Shown: piece by piece, positions 15,688-25,551 of the stretch
Numbering within the stretch: position 1 is the first letter of the stretch
How the letters are laid out: every line of letters starts with the position of its first letter
Source: Rodentibacter sp901420285
Lineage (GTDB): Bacteria; Pseudomonadota; Gammaproteobacteria; Enterobacterales; Pasteurellaceae
DNA length: 64,000 nt
Assembly (NCBI RefSeq): GCF_041734645.1
Contig: NZ_CP162010.1
Location: 992,001-1,056,000 of the forward strand
Reading direction: 5' to 3'
Translations under genes and position numbers: made by a program
Notes under the pieces: generated by a model
What the model saw: only the letters and a program-made list of their open reading frames with translations
What the model was told of the DNA's origin: nothing
The model's database searches: none

Positions 15688-18075
15688 TTAATCCCTTAAT
15701 TCAGCGTTAAAACGTTGTTTAACTTCATTTAAGACGGCGGAAATAACGGCATTAATATCCTCGTCTTCTAAAGTTTTTTGATTGTCTTGCACGATTAAAC
15801 TGATGGCAAGACTTTTCGCTCCGTTCGGTACGCCGATACCTTTATAAACGTCAAATAAATTAACTTGCGTCAGTTTCTCACCACCGGCCTGTTTACAAGC
15901 TTCAAGCACATCGCCGGCGGCAACATCGTCTGCCACTACAAGCGCCAAATCTCGACGGTTGGCAGGGAATTTTGAAATTTCCTTGGCCTGTACCAGATTA
16001 CGCTTCGCAATGGCGCGCCATAAAATTTCAAAGACAATCGCTTTACCGTTTAAACCTAATTTTTGTGCGATGAACGGATGAATTGTGCCGATAAAACCGA
16101 TTTCTTCGCCGTTTAATTCAATTGCGGCGGATTGACCGGGATGCAACGCGTCAAAGGCTTTTGCCACAAAGCGAATGTCGTCACGCACACCGGTTAAAGA
16201 AAGCAAGCTTTCCAAATCGCCTTTTAAATCAAAGAAATCAACCGATTCTGCTTTGCTGTTCCAGCTTTCGTTTTTGGCTGAGCCACTAATGACTGCACTT
16301 AACACGAATTCTTGACGCACGCCAAATTCTGCCTTCGCATCGGGAATAAAACGTAAGCCGGTTTCAAATAAACGTACACGATTTTGTTGACGATTTTGAT
16401 TATATAGCACCGCATTGAGCAAGCCACTGAGCAAGGAAACGCGCATAGCCGACATTTCTAGCGAAATCGGATTCGGCAATATTAATGCCGCTTGGTTCGG
16501 ATGTAATAAAGTTTGAACTTTTGGATCGACGAAGCTGTAAGTAATCGCCTCTTGATAATCGGCATCCACCAATGCGGTCTTAATACGCGCTAAGTCCAGC
16601 TCCGCTTCTTTGTGCTCACGCATACGTAAATGCGCTAGCGGGGCGTTATTCGGAATGCTGTTATAGCCATAAATGCGCGCCACTTCTTCAATGAGATCTT
16701 CTTCAATTTCAATATCAAAGCGCCAGCTTGCTGAAGTGACGTTCCAAACATCATCAGCGAATTGAACGTTAAAACCTAAACGTTGGAAAATTTCCGTAAC
16801 GGTTTCGGTTTCAATGCGGTGCCCGAGCAAAGCATCTAATTTTTCGCGACGAAGTCGTACGGTTTTCACTGTAGGTAAGAATTCTTGGCTGACGGCCTCG
16901 TTAATTTCCCCAGCTTCACCGCCGCAAATCTCAAGCAATAAGGCCGTTGCGCGTTCCATGGCGTTACGTGCCAACTCAAAATCTACGCCGCGTTCAAAGC
17001 GGTGTGACGCATCGGTGTGTAAGCCGTATTGTCTTGCGCGGCCGATAATGGCCAAAGGGGCAAAAAATGCAGCTTCTAAAATCACATCTTGGGTTTCAGC
17101 GGTAACGCCGCTCGCTTGTCCACCAAAAATCCCGGCCATGGCTAGCGGACCGTTTTGGTCTGCAATAAGCAAAGTATTCGGTCGTAATTTTGCGGTTGTG
17201 CCGTCGAGCAATACTAATTCTTCCCCTTCTTTAGCCAAGCGCACTTGAACCGGTTGAGCCACTTTTGCCGCATCAAATGCGTGCATCGGCTGGCCTAACT
17301 CAAGCAAAATATAGTTAGTGATATCCACTACCGGATCAATTGAGCGAATGCCGCAGCAGCGTAATTTTTCTTGCAACCAAATCGGTGATGCGGCTTTTAC
17401 GTTTACCTTTTTCACCACGCGTAATAAATAACGCGGACAGGCTTGTGGCGCCTGTAATTCAATTGCTACTTTAGCAGACGTCGTCACGGGCACCGCATTG
17501 AAAGGTGGCGGATTGACAGGCTGTTTATTCGCAACGCCGATTTCACGTGCAATGCCGGCGATGCTTAAACAATCCGCGCGATTCGGCGTTAAACTGATTT
17601 CAATCGCTTTATCGTCTAAACTTAAATATTCGCGAAGGTTCGCGCCAATCGGCGCATCTTGTGGCAATTCGATGATACCATCAGCTTCAACATCAATGCC
17701 TAATTCGGAGAAAGAGCAAAGCATCCCTTCCGAAGGCTGACCGCGTAATTTGGTTTTCTTAATTTTAAAATCACCCAGCAACACGGCTCCTTCGGTGGCA
17801 CATGCCACTTTTAAACCTTGACGACAGTTCGGTGCACCGCATACGATGTCCAATAAACGTTCACCGCCCACATTAACTTTGGTAACGCGTAATTTATCTG
17901 CATCAGGATGCTGCGCGCATTCAACCACTTCGCCGACAACCACACCGGTAAAATCGCCCGCCACCTTTTCCACACCGTCCACTTCTAAACCGAGCATGGT
18001 AATTTGTTCGCATAATTGTTCGGTCGAAATTGCCGGATTAACCCATTCTCTTACCCACTGTTCGCTAAATTTCAT
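15688..18075 (-). CDS. pheT: Phenylalanyl-tRNA synthetase beta subunit
   Basis: Large subunit of the cytosolic alpha2-beta2 enzyme that charges tRNA-Phe. 795 aa, full length. Domains in order: N-terminal tRNA-binding OB fold (residues about 39-148, GVVVGEVVECAQHPDADKLRVTKVNVG), B3/B4 editing domain (about 210-370), B5 (about 400-470), core catalytic-like domain, and C-terminal anticodon-binding ferredoxin fold (about 700-795, ISKFPANRRDLALVV). RBS AAGGA precedes the ATG. It contains three copies of the repeat motif (16407, 16813, 17490), in frame with the protein. Confidence 0.98.
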   Translation of the reverse strand: MKFSEQWVREWVNPAISTEQLCEQITMLGLEVDGVEKVAGDFTGVVVGEVVECAQHPDADKLRVTKVNVGGERLLDIVCGAPNCRQGLKVACATEGAVLLGDFKIKKTKLRGQPSEGMLCSFSELGIDVEADGIIELPQDAPIGANLREYLSLDDKAIEISLTPNRADCLSIAGIAREIGVANKQPVNPPPFNAVPVTTSAKVAIELQAPQACPRYLLRVVKKVNVKAASPIWLQEKLRCCGIRSIDPVVDITNYILLELGQPMHAFDAAKVAQPVQVRLAKEGEELVLLDGTTAKLRPNTLLIADQNGPLAMAGIFGGQASGVTAETQDVILEAAFFAPLAIIGRARQYGLHTDASHRFERGVDFELARNAMERATALLLEICGGEAGEINEAVSQEFLPTVKTVRLRREKLDALLGHRIETETVTEIFQRLGFNVQFADDVWNVTSASWRFDIEIEEDLIEEVARIYGYNSIPNNAPLAHLRMREHKEAELDLARIKTALVDADYQEAITYSFVDPKVQTLLHPNQAALILPNPISLEMSAMRVSLLSGLLNAVLYNQNRQQNRVRLFETGLRFIPDAKAEFGVRQEFVLSAVISGSAKNESWNSKAESVDFFDLKGDLESLLSLTGVRDDIRFVAKAFDALHPGQSAAIELNGEEIGFIGTIHPFIAQKLGLNGKAIVFEILWRAIAKRNLVQAKEISKFPANRRDLALVVADDVAAGDVLEACKQAGGEKLTQVNLFDVYKGIGVPNGAKSLAISLIVQDNQKTLEDEDINAVISAVLNEVKQRFNAELRD

Positions 18076-18125
18076 TATTCTTTATCCTTCAAAATTGTGA
18101 TTTCTATCGTTTTTAGCCGAAGTCA

Positions 18126-19115
18126 TTATTTAAATTGTTTTAAGAAACGGAGATCGTTCTCAAAGAATGAACGCAAATCCGTGACGTTGTAGCGTAACAT
18201 GGTTAAACGCTCTACCCCCATACCGACGGCAAAGCCAGAATATTCATTCGGATCGATGCCCACGTTACGCAACACATTCGGGTGCACCATACCGCAACCT
18301 AACACTTCAAGCCATTTGCCGTTTTTGCCCATGACATCCACTTCCGCAGAAGGCTCAGTGAACGGGAAATAAGACGGACGGAAACGCACTTGTAAATCTT
18401 CTTCAAAAAATGCGCGTAGGAAATCGTGTAACAAGCCTTTTAATTCGGTGAAATTAGCATTTTTATCTACATACAATAATTCAATTTGGTGGAACATCGG
18501 CGTGTGGGTTTGATCGTAGTCGTTACGATATACGCGTCCCGGCACCATAATGCGAATTGGCGGGCGCATTTTTTCCATCGTGCGAATTTGTACGCCGGAA
18601 GTTTGCGTACGCAACAATAATTCGGGATTAAACCAGAAAGTATCATGATCGGCACGCGCTGGGTGATGTTTCGGAATATTTAACGCATCAAAATTATAAT
18701 AATCACTTTCGATTTCCGGCCCGTTTTCTACGGAAAAACCTAACTCAGAAAAGAATTGCGTCACACGATTAATTGTTATCGTTACCGGGTGTAAACCGCC
18801 TTTTTCCACTTTCTTACCCGGTAAAGTGACGTCTACACGCTCTTTTTCTAATTTTGCATTAAGTTCAGCTTGCTCCCACTCCGCTTTCTTGGCATTTAAA
18901 AAATCGAGTGCGATTTGTTTTGCTTCATTAATTTTAGCCCCTAATGCCGGACGTTCTTCTGCCGCAACGTTGCGAAGTTCTTGCATTAATTGAGTAAAAT
19001 GACCTTTTTTACCAAAGTATTCAACGCGAATTTCATCTAACGCTGCTAAACTTTTGTTCTCGATCATATCAATCGCCGATTTTGCTTTTTCAACAAGATC
19101 TTTCAGATGTTGCAT
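18126..19115 (-). CDS. pheS: Phenylalanyl-tRNA synthetase alpha subunit
   Basis: Catalytic subunit of the class II enzyme. 329 aa; N-terminal coiled coil (residues about 1-90), then the class II core with motif 2 region LLRTQTSGVQIRTME and RVYRNDYDQTHTPMFHQIE, and motif 3 GFAVGMGVERLTMLRY near the C-terminus. RBS AGAGGAAA precedes the ATG. First gene of pheS-pheT-ihfA. I saw no phenylalanine leader peptide or attenuator in the 199 bases upstream. Confidence 0.98.
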   Translation of the reverse strand: MQHLKDLVEKAKSAIDMIENKSLAALDEIRVEYFGKKGHFTQLMQELRNVAAEERPALGAKINEAKQIALDFLNAKKAEWEQAELNAKLEKERVDVTLPGKKVEKGGLHPVTITINRVTQFFSELGFSVENGPEIESDYYNFDALNIPKHHPARADHDTFWFNPELLLRTQTSGVQIRTMEKMRPPIRIMVPGRVYRNDYDQTHTPMFHQIELLYVDKNANFTELKGLLHDFLRAFFEEDLQVRFRPSYFPFTEPSAEVDVMGKNGKWLEVLGCGMVHPNVLRNVGIDPNEYSGFAVGMGVERLTMLRYNVTDLRSFFENDLRFLKQFK

Positions 19116-19314
19116 AATTTCCTCTGACTAATTTCCATTGCTTAAAATGGCGCTAATAATAATACCTATACATTAAAAAATCACGTTTTTATTTGAATTC
19201 CTTGGATTTAATCCGAGTCAATAAATAATGAAAATTTTGACCTTTATCACAGAAATCTTTATTAATTTCAATAGAATAAAAACGGAATTGTTGTGTTGTA
19301 TTTAGGAGGTAGCT

Positions 19315-20178
19315 ATGTGGAAATCGATCTCTCAAGTCTTAGCGGATCAATTCGGTGCTTATTACTTAATTAAAGAAAAAGAATGCGTTCACCGCGGCGA
19401 AATTCATGAAGCTTGGATTATTAGCGACGGTATTCAAGCGGTATTCGTCAAAGCCAATGAGCGGTCCTATCGTTCCATGTTTCGAGCCGAGGCCGACCAA
19501 CTTGAGATGTTACGAAAAATAAACGCATTTCGACTTCCTATGGTTTATGGCGTCGGGTGTTCGTCAAATCACAGTTTTCTTCTTCTTGAAGCACTTCCTA
19601 TTTCGCAACAATCTTCATTAACCGAAGATTTCGGTACTCAGTTAGCCCGGTTGCATCAGGTTTCCGGTACAAAATATTATGGATTGGATTTTGATACTTG
19701 GTTAGGTTCCGTTCATCAACCAAATAAGTGGCATGCCAGTTGGGCAAAATTCTTTAGCGAACAACGTATTGGTTGGCAATTGCAGCTTTGTAAAGATAAA
19801 GGTTTGGATTTCGGCAATATCGATCAAATTGTTCAATCGGTAGCTAAAAAACTAGCCAAACATAATCCGAAGCCATCTCTTTTACACGGCAATTTATGGA
19901 TTGAAAACGTTTGTATTGTAAATGGCGAAACCGCTACTTATGATCCGGCTTGTTATTGGGGCGATAGAGAATGCGATCTCGCGTTCACTGAACTTTTTGA
20001 ACCATTCCCGATAAAATTCTACGAAAATTATGATCGCGCTTTCCCGATAGACCGAGAAGGTTACGCGGAAAGAAAACACATTTATCAACTTTATTATTTA
20101 TTGAATTTCAGCCAACGTTTTTTAGGAAATTATGTTCATCTCACGCAAAAAACATTAGATAAGCTGCTAGAACGCTAA
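19315..20178 (+). CDS. Fructosamine-kinase family protein
   Basis: Cytosolic kinase of the fructosamine-3-kinase/aminoglycoside phosphotransferase fold, thought to act on glycated amines or proteins. 287 aa, the family length. Visible: VFVKANERS with the ATP lysine, LLLEALP hinge, the catalytic LLHGNLWIENV (brenner-type HGN loop, with Asn in place of the usual Asp in HGD) and TYDPACYWGDRECDLAFTELF with the metal-binding Asp. RBS AGGAGG is very strong. It is monocistronic, followed by a repeat hairpin. E. coli YniA is the nearest known relative. Confidence 0.88.
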   Translation: MWKSISQVLADQFGAYYLIKEKECVHRGEIHEAWIISDGIQAVFVKANERSYRSMFRAEADQLEMLRKINAFRLPMVYGVGCSSNHSFLLLEALPISQQSSLTEDFGTQLARLHQVSGTKYYGLDFDTWLGSVHQPNKWHASWAKFFSEQRIGWQLQLCKDKGLDFGNIDQIVQSVAKKLAKHNPKPSLLHGNLWIENVCIVNGETATYDPACYWGDRECDLAFTELFEPFPIKFYENYDRAFPIDREGYAERKHIYQLYYLLNFSQRFLGNYVHLTQKTLDKLLER

Positions 20179-20198
20179 TTAATTTGCAGATAAAAAAT

Positions 20199-20232
20199 AG
20201 CACCGCATTGAAATGGGTTTCAATGCGGTGCT
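20199..20232. repeat. GCACCGCATTG/CAATGCGGTGC hairpin, copy 4
   Basis: 15-base arms (AGCACCGCATTGAAA and its complement) around TGGG, with A6 before and T5 after, between two convergent genes. A bidirectional terminator. Confidence 0.9.
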
Positions 20233-20247
20233 GTTTTTGGGTTAGAA

Positions 20248-21087
20248 TTATTTTTGATAGAGCAGACTCGGGCCGCGTAATCCGCCGTTTACATTTGCCC
20301 CTTCTTGTTGCAATTTCAGCGAAGAACCGCTTGAAGTAATTTCTACGCGGCGATTAGGACGCAAGCAGTCTTTTTCTTCTTGGCTTAAATGCGCATATCC
20401 GTTGCAAACTTTCACTTGATAATTTTTACCGTAACCGATAGCTGTGATTTGCGCAACCACACCATCCTCTACCAAACGAGCTTTAACACGGTTTGCACGA
20501 CGTTGCGAAAGCTCCATGTTATAGGCATCAGAACCTAAATGATCGGTAAACCCCGCAACCTTAACATCTTTTGCATTTGATGTTTTCAATTGCTGCGCAA
20601 TGTTATCAACCATTTCTTTACCTTGAGGGGTAAGACTATCCTCATTAAAATTGAATAAGAAATCACCACTCAAAGTAAATGAGGTGTTATTGTTACAGCC
20701 GTTTGGATACCAGAAGAAGCTTTGTGCCTGGTAATTTTTGTCAAATAAGATTTTATATTGACAGATTTTGTGTGCACCGTTTTCACGATAGTTAAATACG
20801 TAATTCCATTCTCTTACATTGTATAATCCTTCGGAGAAATGCGGTTGACCGATTAGCGCGTACAATTGTTTTTTGTTCATACCGCGTTCGATCATCCGAA
20901 CATTATCCCAATTCGGCCAGGTACCGGATTGACCGTCATTAATTTTCGGCCATACCAACTGAGGAACCTCAACGCCATTAACATTTTTGTACTCCGGCAT
21001 CCCTTCCGCAGTGACTTCACTTAAATTACCACAAGCCGCTAAACTCGCTATTGCCGCAGCAGATAATAAAATACGAGACAATTTCAT
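20248..21087 (-). CDS. OmpA-family lipoprotein with BamE/SmpA-like N-terminal domain
   Basis: Outer-membrane-anchored, peptidoglycan-binding protein of 279 aa. Signal with lipobox LAAC (Cys19 or 20), then a BamE-like domain (residues about 55-130: MIERGMNKKQLYALIGQPHF, YNVREWNYVFNYR) and an OmpA C-terminal domain (about 140-260) with VAGFTDHLGSDAYNMELSQRRA and RPNRRVEI, the two peptidoglycan-contacting motifs. The combination of the two domains is known in Pasteurellaceae but its task is not defined; an envelope-stability role is inferred. It stands alone, convergent with the fructosamine-kinase gene. Confidence 0.85.
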   Translation of the reverse strand: MKLSRILLSAAAIASLAACGNLSEVTAEGMPEYKNVNGVEVPQLVWPKINDGQSGTWPNWDNVRMIERGMNKKQLYALIGQPHFSEGLYNVREWNYVFNYRENGAHKICQYKILFDKNYQAQSFFWYPNGCNNNTSFTLSGDFLFNFNEDSLTPQGKEMVDNIAQQLKTSNAKDVKVAGFTDHLGSDAYNMELSQRRANRVKARLVEDGVVAQITAIGYGKNYQVKVCNGYAHLSQEEKDCLRPNRRVEITSSGSSLKLQQEGANVNGGLRGPSLLYQK

Positions 21088-21265
21088 GTTTTACCTTCTA
21101 TTTAACGATTAAAGTGCAATTCCTAATATTAAGAAAAACACCATTAAACTATTGAATTAGAATAAAGAAACTATAAAAGTTTCGGCACTTATACTAATCA
21201 TAAAAACCGATTTTGTAAATAAAAGCCTCATCTAACGCACTTCATTTACAATATTTTTACAAAAT

Positions 21266-22324
21266 TTAACGCATAAAATCCTGTGTATTTTTGTGCATAT
21301 AACGTTGAATCAACGCATCGGCGCTTTCTTCTACTTGACGTCCGAGTTTCTGCAATAACGGTTTTTTCACTTTGTAAGCGATGCCAATCACAGATTTATC
21401 TTTCATTGCTTCTAACAAAATATCATCACCGGTCGAAATCTCATCCACCAGCCCTAATTCCAAAGCTTGCGAACCAAACCAATGCTCACCCGTGGCCACG
21501 TGATCAATATTCAACTTTGGTCGATATTGACTAACAAATTGCTTAAACAATTGATGTGTTTCTTCTAGTTCTTGCTGGAATTTTTGTTTACCTTTTTCGG
21601 TATTTTCACCGAGCATTGTCACCGTGCGCTTAAATTCCCCTGCCGTCATCACGTCAACATCCACATCATGTTTTTTTAATAAACGATGAATATTCGGTAC
21701 CTGTGCCACCACGCCAATTGAGCCGATTACCGCAAAGGGCGCGGCAATGATTTTGTCCGCAACACAGGCCATCATATAACCGCCGCTGGCGGCCACTTTA
21801 TCCACCGAAACGGTTAATTTAATCCCCTTTTGTTTTAAACGCGCCAATTGCGAAGCGGCCAAGCCGTAACCGTAAACGATGCCACCTGCACTTTCCAGAC
21901 GCAGTAAAACTTCATCTTGCGGTTTTGCTACGCTGACAATCGCCGAAATTTCTGCTCTCAATGCGGTGCTCTGGGAGGCGTTCAGATCACCTTTAAAATC
22001 TAAAACATAAAGGCAGGGTTTTGTCTCATCAAGCACTTCGCCTTTTTTCAGTTTATCTTTTAATGCCTTATGTTTTTGTTTTTCCGCTTTCTTTTCGGCT
22101 TTTTCTTGCTGCTTTAATTCTTCTTCGGATAACTGAAAATCACGCAACTGTTTTACCGTATCTTGCAAATGCGCCGATAAGTCCGTTATAACTAATTCGC
22201 CTTGCTCATTGGCTCTGTGTCGACGTGCGGAAATAATAAACGCCGTAATCGCCGCGATAACAACAAATAGCGTCAAAATTTCCAAAATAAAAATACCGTA
22301 ACCGACTAAAATTTCCGACCACAT
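21266..22324 (-). CDS. sohB: Inner-membrane serine protease SohB
   Basis: Periplasm-facing protease of the SppA/S49 family. 352 aa; one N-terminal membrane segment (residues about 8-30, GYGIFILEILTLFVVIAAIT), a Lys/Glu-rich linker (about 65-100), then the S49 domain with LRLESAGGIVYGYG, the catalytic serine in AASGGYMMACVAD and the lysine in AGEFKRTVTMLGE. RBS GGGAG. It is divergent from asnS. One in-frame repeat copy at 21960-21969. Confidence 0.95.
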   Translation of the reverse strand: MWSEILVGYGIFILEILTLFVVIAAITAFIISARRHRANEQGELVITDLSAHLQDTVKQLRDFQLSEEELKQQEKAEKKAEKQKHKALKDKLKKGEVLDETKPCLYVLDFKGDLNASQSTALRAEISAIVSVAKPQDEVLLRLESAGGIVYGYGLAASQLARLKQKGIKLTVSVDKVAASGGYMMACVADKIIAAPFAVIGSIGVVAQVPNIHRLLKKHDVDVDVMTAGEFKRTVTMLGENTEKGKQKFQQELEETHQLFKQFVSQYRPKLNIDHVATGEHWFGSQALELGLVDEISTGDDILLEAMKDKSVIGIAYKVKKPLLQKLGRQVEESADALIQRYMHKNTQDFMR

Positions 22325-22466
22325 AAAAACTCCCTACAGATTGTTATTGATTATAGGCGCGCTATTCTACTTAAGTTGGTCATGAAGGCCATAAGTTTTT
22401 ATGGAAAATTTTGCGATTTAAGGTAAACTAGGCGCATTTTTTATGCCCTAATGAGTTGAGGTTTAT

Positions 22467-23870
22467 ATGTCTAAAGTTGCATCCGTTGTCGATGTGTTAC
22501 AAGGAAACGTGGCGATTGGCGAAACCGTCACGGTGCGTGGTTGGGTGCGCACTCGTCGCGATTCTAAAGCCGGTTTATCCTTCTTAGCCGTGTATGACGG
22601 TTCATGTTTTGATCCGATTCAAGCGATCGTCAACAATGATATTGAAAATTACGAAAGTGAAATTTTACGCCTAACTACGGGCTGTTCCGTAATTGTTACC
22701 GGTCAAGTCGTCGAATCGCCGGCTGAAGGTCAAGCGGTCGAATTGCAAGCACAAAACGTCGAAGTAACAGGATTTGTTGAAGATCCCGACACTTACCCAA
22801 TGGCAGCGAAGCGTCATTCTATCGAATATTTACGCGAAGTAGCTCATTTACGCCCACGCACCAATATCATCGGTGCCGTTGCCCGCGTCCGCCATTGTTT
22901 GGCGCAAGCGATTCATCGTTTCTTCCACGAACAAGGTTTTTATTGGGTGGCAACGCCACTCATCACCGCATCGGATACGGAAGGCGCCGGTGAAATGTTT
23001 CGGGTTTCAACCTTAGATTTAGAAAACTTGCCTCGCGACGAAAAAGGCAAAGTGGATTTCAGTCAAGATTTTTTTGGCAAAGAATCTTTCTTAACGGTTT
23101 CAGGGCAATTAAACGGCGAAACTTACGCTTGCGCCTTAAGCAAAATTTATACGTTTGGCCCGACTTTCCGTGCCGAAAACTCCAACACCACACGCCACTT
23201 GGCGGAATTCTGGATGATTGAGCCGGAAGTAGCTTTCGCAACACTCGCCGATAACGCCAAACTGGCCGAGGATATGTTGAAATACGTATTCCGCGCGGTT
23301 CTTAATGAACGCCGAGACGATTTAAAATTCTTTGAAAAACACGTCGATAAAGATGTGATTACACGTTTGGAAAACTTTATTAATGCCGATTTTGCTCAAA
23401 TTGATTACACCGATGCGATCGAGGTATTATTAAAATCCGGTAAAAAATTCGAATTCCCGGTTTCTTGGGGCATTGATCTTTCTTCCGAACACGAACGCTA
23501 CTTGGCGGAAGAATACTTCAAATCGCCAGTAGTGGTAAAAAACTATCCGAAAGACATTAAAGCGTTCTATATGCGTTTAAATGACGACGGCAAAACTGTG
23601 GCCGCAATGGACGTTTTAGCGCCGGGTATCGGCGAAATTATCGGCGGTTCGCAACGTGAAGAACGTTTAGAAGTCCTTGATAAACGTATGGAAGAAATGG
23701 GATTAAACCCGGAAGATTACTGGTGGTATCGTGATCTGCGCAAATACGGCACCGTGCCACATTCCGGTTTCGGTCTTGGTTTTGAACGTTTAATCGTTTA
23801 TGTAACCGGCGTGCAAAATATTCGCGACGTTATCCCGTTCCCACGCGCACCGAGAAACGCGAATTTTTAA
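22467..23870 (+). CDS. asnS: Asparaginyl-tRNA synthetase
   Basis: Class IIb synthetase that charges tRNA-Asn in the cytosol. 467 aa. N-terminal anticodon-binding OB fold (residues about 15-105, TVRGWVRTRRDSKAGLSFLAV), then the catalytic core with motif 2 FRAENSNTTRHLAEFWMIEPE and motif 3 GFGLGFERLIVYVTGVQNIR. Ends in PFPRAPRNANF, typical of AsnS. The terminator that follows doubles as an uptake-signal site. Confidence 0.98.
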   Translation: MSKVASVVDVLQGNVAIGETVTVRGWVRTRRDSKAGLSFLAVYDGSCFDPIQAIVNNDIENYESEILRLTTGCSVIVTGQVVESPAEGQAVELQAQNVEVTGFVEDPDTYPMAAKRHSIEYLREVAHLRPRTNIIGAVARVRHCLAQAIHRFFHEQGFYWVATPLITASDTEGAGEMFRVSTLDLENLPRDEKGKVDFSQDFFGKESFLTVSGQLNGETYACALSKIYTFGPTFRAENSNTTRHLAEFWMIEPEVAFATLADNAKLAEDMLKYVFRAVLNERRDDLKFFEKHVDKDVITRLENFINADFAQIDYTDAIEVLLKSGKKFEFPVSWGIDLSSEHERYLAEEYFKSPVVVKNYPKDIKAFYMRLNDDGKTVAAMDVLAPGIGEIIGGSQREERLEVLDKRMEEMGLNPEDYWWYRDLRKYGTVPHSGFGLGFERLIVYVTGVQNIRDVIPFPRAPRNANF

Positions 23871-23891
23871 TTTTAAAACAGACCTAATTCT

Positions 23892-23928
23892 GACCGCATT
23901 TGTAATAAAGTGCGGTCAATTTTTTTCA
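23892..23928 (+). terminator. Terminator of asnS made from uptake-signal sequences
   Basis: GACCGCATTTG and AAAGTGCGGTC pair around TAAT, followed by AATTTTTTTC. The right arm is the standard uptake core AAGTGCGGT (23908-23916); the left arm has the variant ACCGCATT. Confidence 0.85.
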
Positions 23929-23948
23929 TGATTTTTAAGGAAAGTACC

Positions 23949-24635
23949 ATGAACAAAATCGAGCAACTTTTCGCCAACAATTTAAGCTGGGCGCAACGCA
24001 TGAAAGAGGAAAATTCCACCTATTTCAAAGAACTTGCCGATCACCAAACACCGCATTATCTCTGGATCGGTTGTTCCGATAGCCGAGTGCCGGCGGAAAA
24101 ACTCACTAATCTCGAACCGGGCGAGCTTTTTGTTCATCGCAATGTGGCAAACCAAGTCATTCACACGGATCTCAATTGTCTTTCCGTGGTGCAATATGCG
24201 GTAGATGTGCTGAATATCGAGCATATTATCATTTGCGGACATACGAATTGCGGCGGTATTAAAGCGGCGATGGCGGATCAAGATCTCGGTTTAATTAACA
24301 ACTGGCTGTTGCATATTCGCGATATTTGGTTCAAACACGGGCATTTGCTCGGCAAACTGTCGCCGGAAAAACGTGCGGATATGTTGACCAAAATTAACGT
24401 AGCAGAACAAGTTTATAATCTCGGTCGCTCGTCCATCGTAAAAAGCGCATGGGAGCGTGGCCAAAAATTATCGTTGCACGGTTGGGTTTATGATGTGAAT
24501 GACGGATTTTTGGTCGATCAAGGCGTAATGGCGACCAGTCGTGAATCCCTGGAGATTTCTTATCGCAATGCTATTGCGCGTTTATTAACGCTGGAAGAAG
24601 AGGATATTTTGAAAAAAGCACATAATGTTGAATAA
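23949..24635 (+). CDS. can: Beta-carbonic anhydrase
   Basis: Cytosolic zinc enzyme interconverting CO2 and bicarbonate. 228 aa. Zinc and catalytic residues are visible in CSDSRVPAEKL (Cys, Asp-Arg pair) and CGHTNCGG (His, Cys); type II beta-CA as in Haemophilus and E. coli Can, which are bicarbonate-regulated. The ATG at 23949 has AAGGA upstream; an in-frame ATG at 23910 lies inside the asnS terminator and was rejected. Confidence 0.97.
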   Translation: MNKIEQLFANNLSWAQRMKEENSTYFKELADHQTPHYLWIGCSDSRVPAEKLTNLEPGELFVHRNVANQVIHTDLNCLSVVQYAVDVLNIEHIIICGHTNCGGIKAAMADQDLGLINNWLLHIRDIWFKHGHLLGKLSPEKRADMLTKINVAEQVYNLGRSSIVKSAWERGQKLSLHGWVYDVNDGFLVDQGVMATSRESLEISYRNAIARLLTLEEEDILKKAHNVE

Positions 24636-24638
24636 AAG

Positions 24639-24673
24639 AAGTGCGGTAAATTTACCGCACTTAGTTCTTTTTT
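24639..24673. terminator. Perfect uptake-signal palindrome, bidirectional terminator
   Basis: Positions 24639-24662 are a perfect 24-base palindrome made of AAGTGCGGTAAA and its complement, followed by TAGTTCTTTTTTT. It separates the convergent genes can and bioD. Confidence 0.9.
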
Positions 24674-24698
24674 TACTTAGTTTTTTTACTTGCTTTTT

Positions 24699-25424
24699 CT
24701 ACTTGACCTGTTCCGTTTGCACGTACAGTAAACGCTCAATATTGGTTAAATAATGTCCGAGTTCTTGGGTTTCTGGGCGATGAACGTAAGGAATTTTACC
24801 TAATAGCGGTACATCAATATGATTTTCAAGAAATTCTACGATTTCCGCATAATGACTTAATAACGGATTAATACGATTTGCCACCCAGCCTAATAATGGT
24901 ACGCCTAGATTCTGAATGGCTTGCACCGTTAATAATGCGTGATTAATACAACCATCTTTAATGCCAACTACAAGCACCACGGGCATTTTGCGGGATTTCA
25001 CCCAATCGGCAAAAGTTTTACCTTCAGCCATCGGCGTCAACAAACCAAACGACCCTTCCACCGCAACTGATTGATATTTTTGAGTTAATTCATCAAGCAT
25101 TTGATTGATTTTAGCCAACTTTATACGTTCTTTGGCTTCAACCAACATTGGCAAAGTGTGATCAAAAGTATAAGCGTTAATTTCTTCGTAACTTACCGCC
25201 TGTTTGGTTGAATCCATCAAGGTCAGTACATCGTAATTTTCTTTATTATCATAATCCGACGTGAAAGTTTGCTCGACAGGATAAACGCTCTCTTCCGAAC
25301 TACAAGCAATCGGTTTAAAACCGACAATATTCACGCCTTTATTTTGCAAAGCTTGAATAATCGCACGACAAGCCGTCGTTTTACCGACATTGGTATCAAT
25401 CCCGGTAATAAAAAAGCTGCTCAT
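24699..25424 (-). CDS. bioD: Dethiobiotin synthetase-family protein (BioD)
   Basis: ATP-dependent carboxylase closing the ureido ring of dethiobiotin in biotin synthesis. 241 aa, with the P-loop GIDTNVGKTTACRAI at residues 8-22 and FKPIACSSEE. The usual loop VEGAGG is VEGSFGLLTPM here, as in the second-type BioD paralogues (E. coli BioD2/YnfK class), so the role in biotin synthesis is less certain than for the main BioD. No other bio gene is adjacent. RBS GGAGAGGAA. Confidence 0.85.
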   Translation of the reverse strand: MSSFFITGIDTNVGKTTACRAIIQALQNKGVNIVGFKPIACSSEESVYPVEQTFTSDYDNKENYDVLTLMDSTKQAVSYEEINAYTFDHTLPMLVEAKERIKLAKINQMLDELTQKYQSVAVEGSFGLLTPMAEGKTFADWVKSRKMPVVLVVGIKDGCINHALLTVQAIQNLGVPLLGWVANRINPLLSHYAEIVEFLENHIDVPLLGKIPYVHRPETQELGHYLTNIERLLYVQTEQVK

Positions 25425-25551
25425 TTTCCTCTCCTTTAAATTTTATTAGGCTTAAACTATGGCCTAAAAGAGCGCCGATTCTAAAAGAGTTTTTTTACGA
25501 GAAATTTGAGCTAACGCAAAATTTCGCACCTTTCAGACAAGAATTAATCGA

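Noticed and set aside
16814..17248. Plus-strand frame opposite pheT
   Set aside because: Antisense shadow without RBS, domain or context.
19116..19314. Phenylalanine attenuator or leader peptide before pheS
   Set aside because: No Phe-rich short frame or terminator/antiterminator pair seen.
23910..23948. ATG at 23910 as the carbonic anhydrase start
   Set aside because: It falls in the asnS terminator; AAGGA fits the ATG at 23949.
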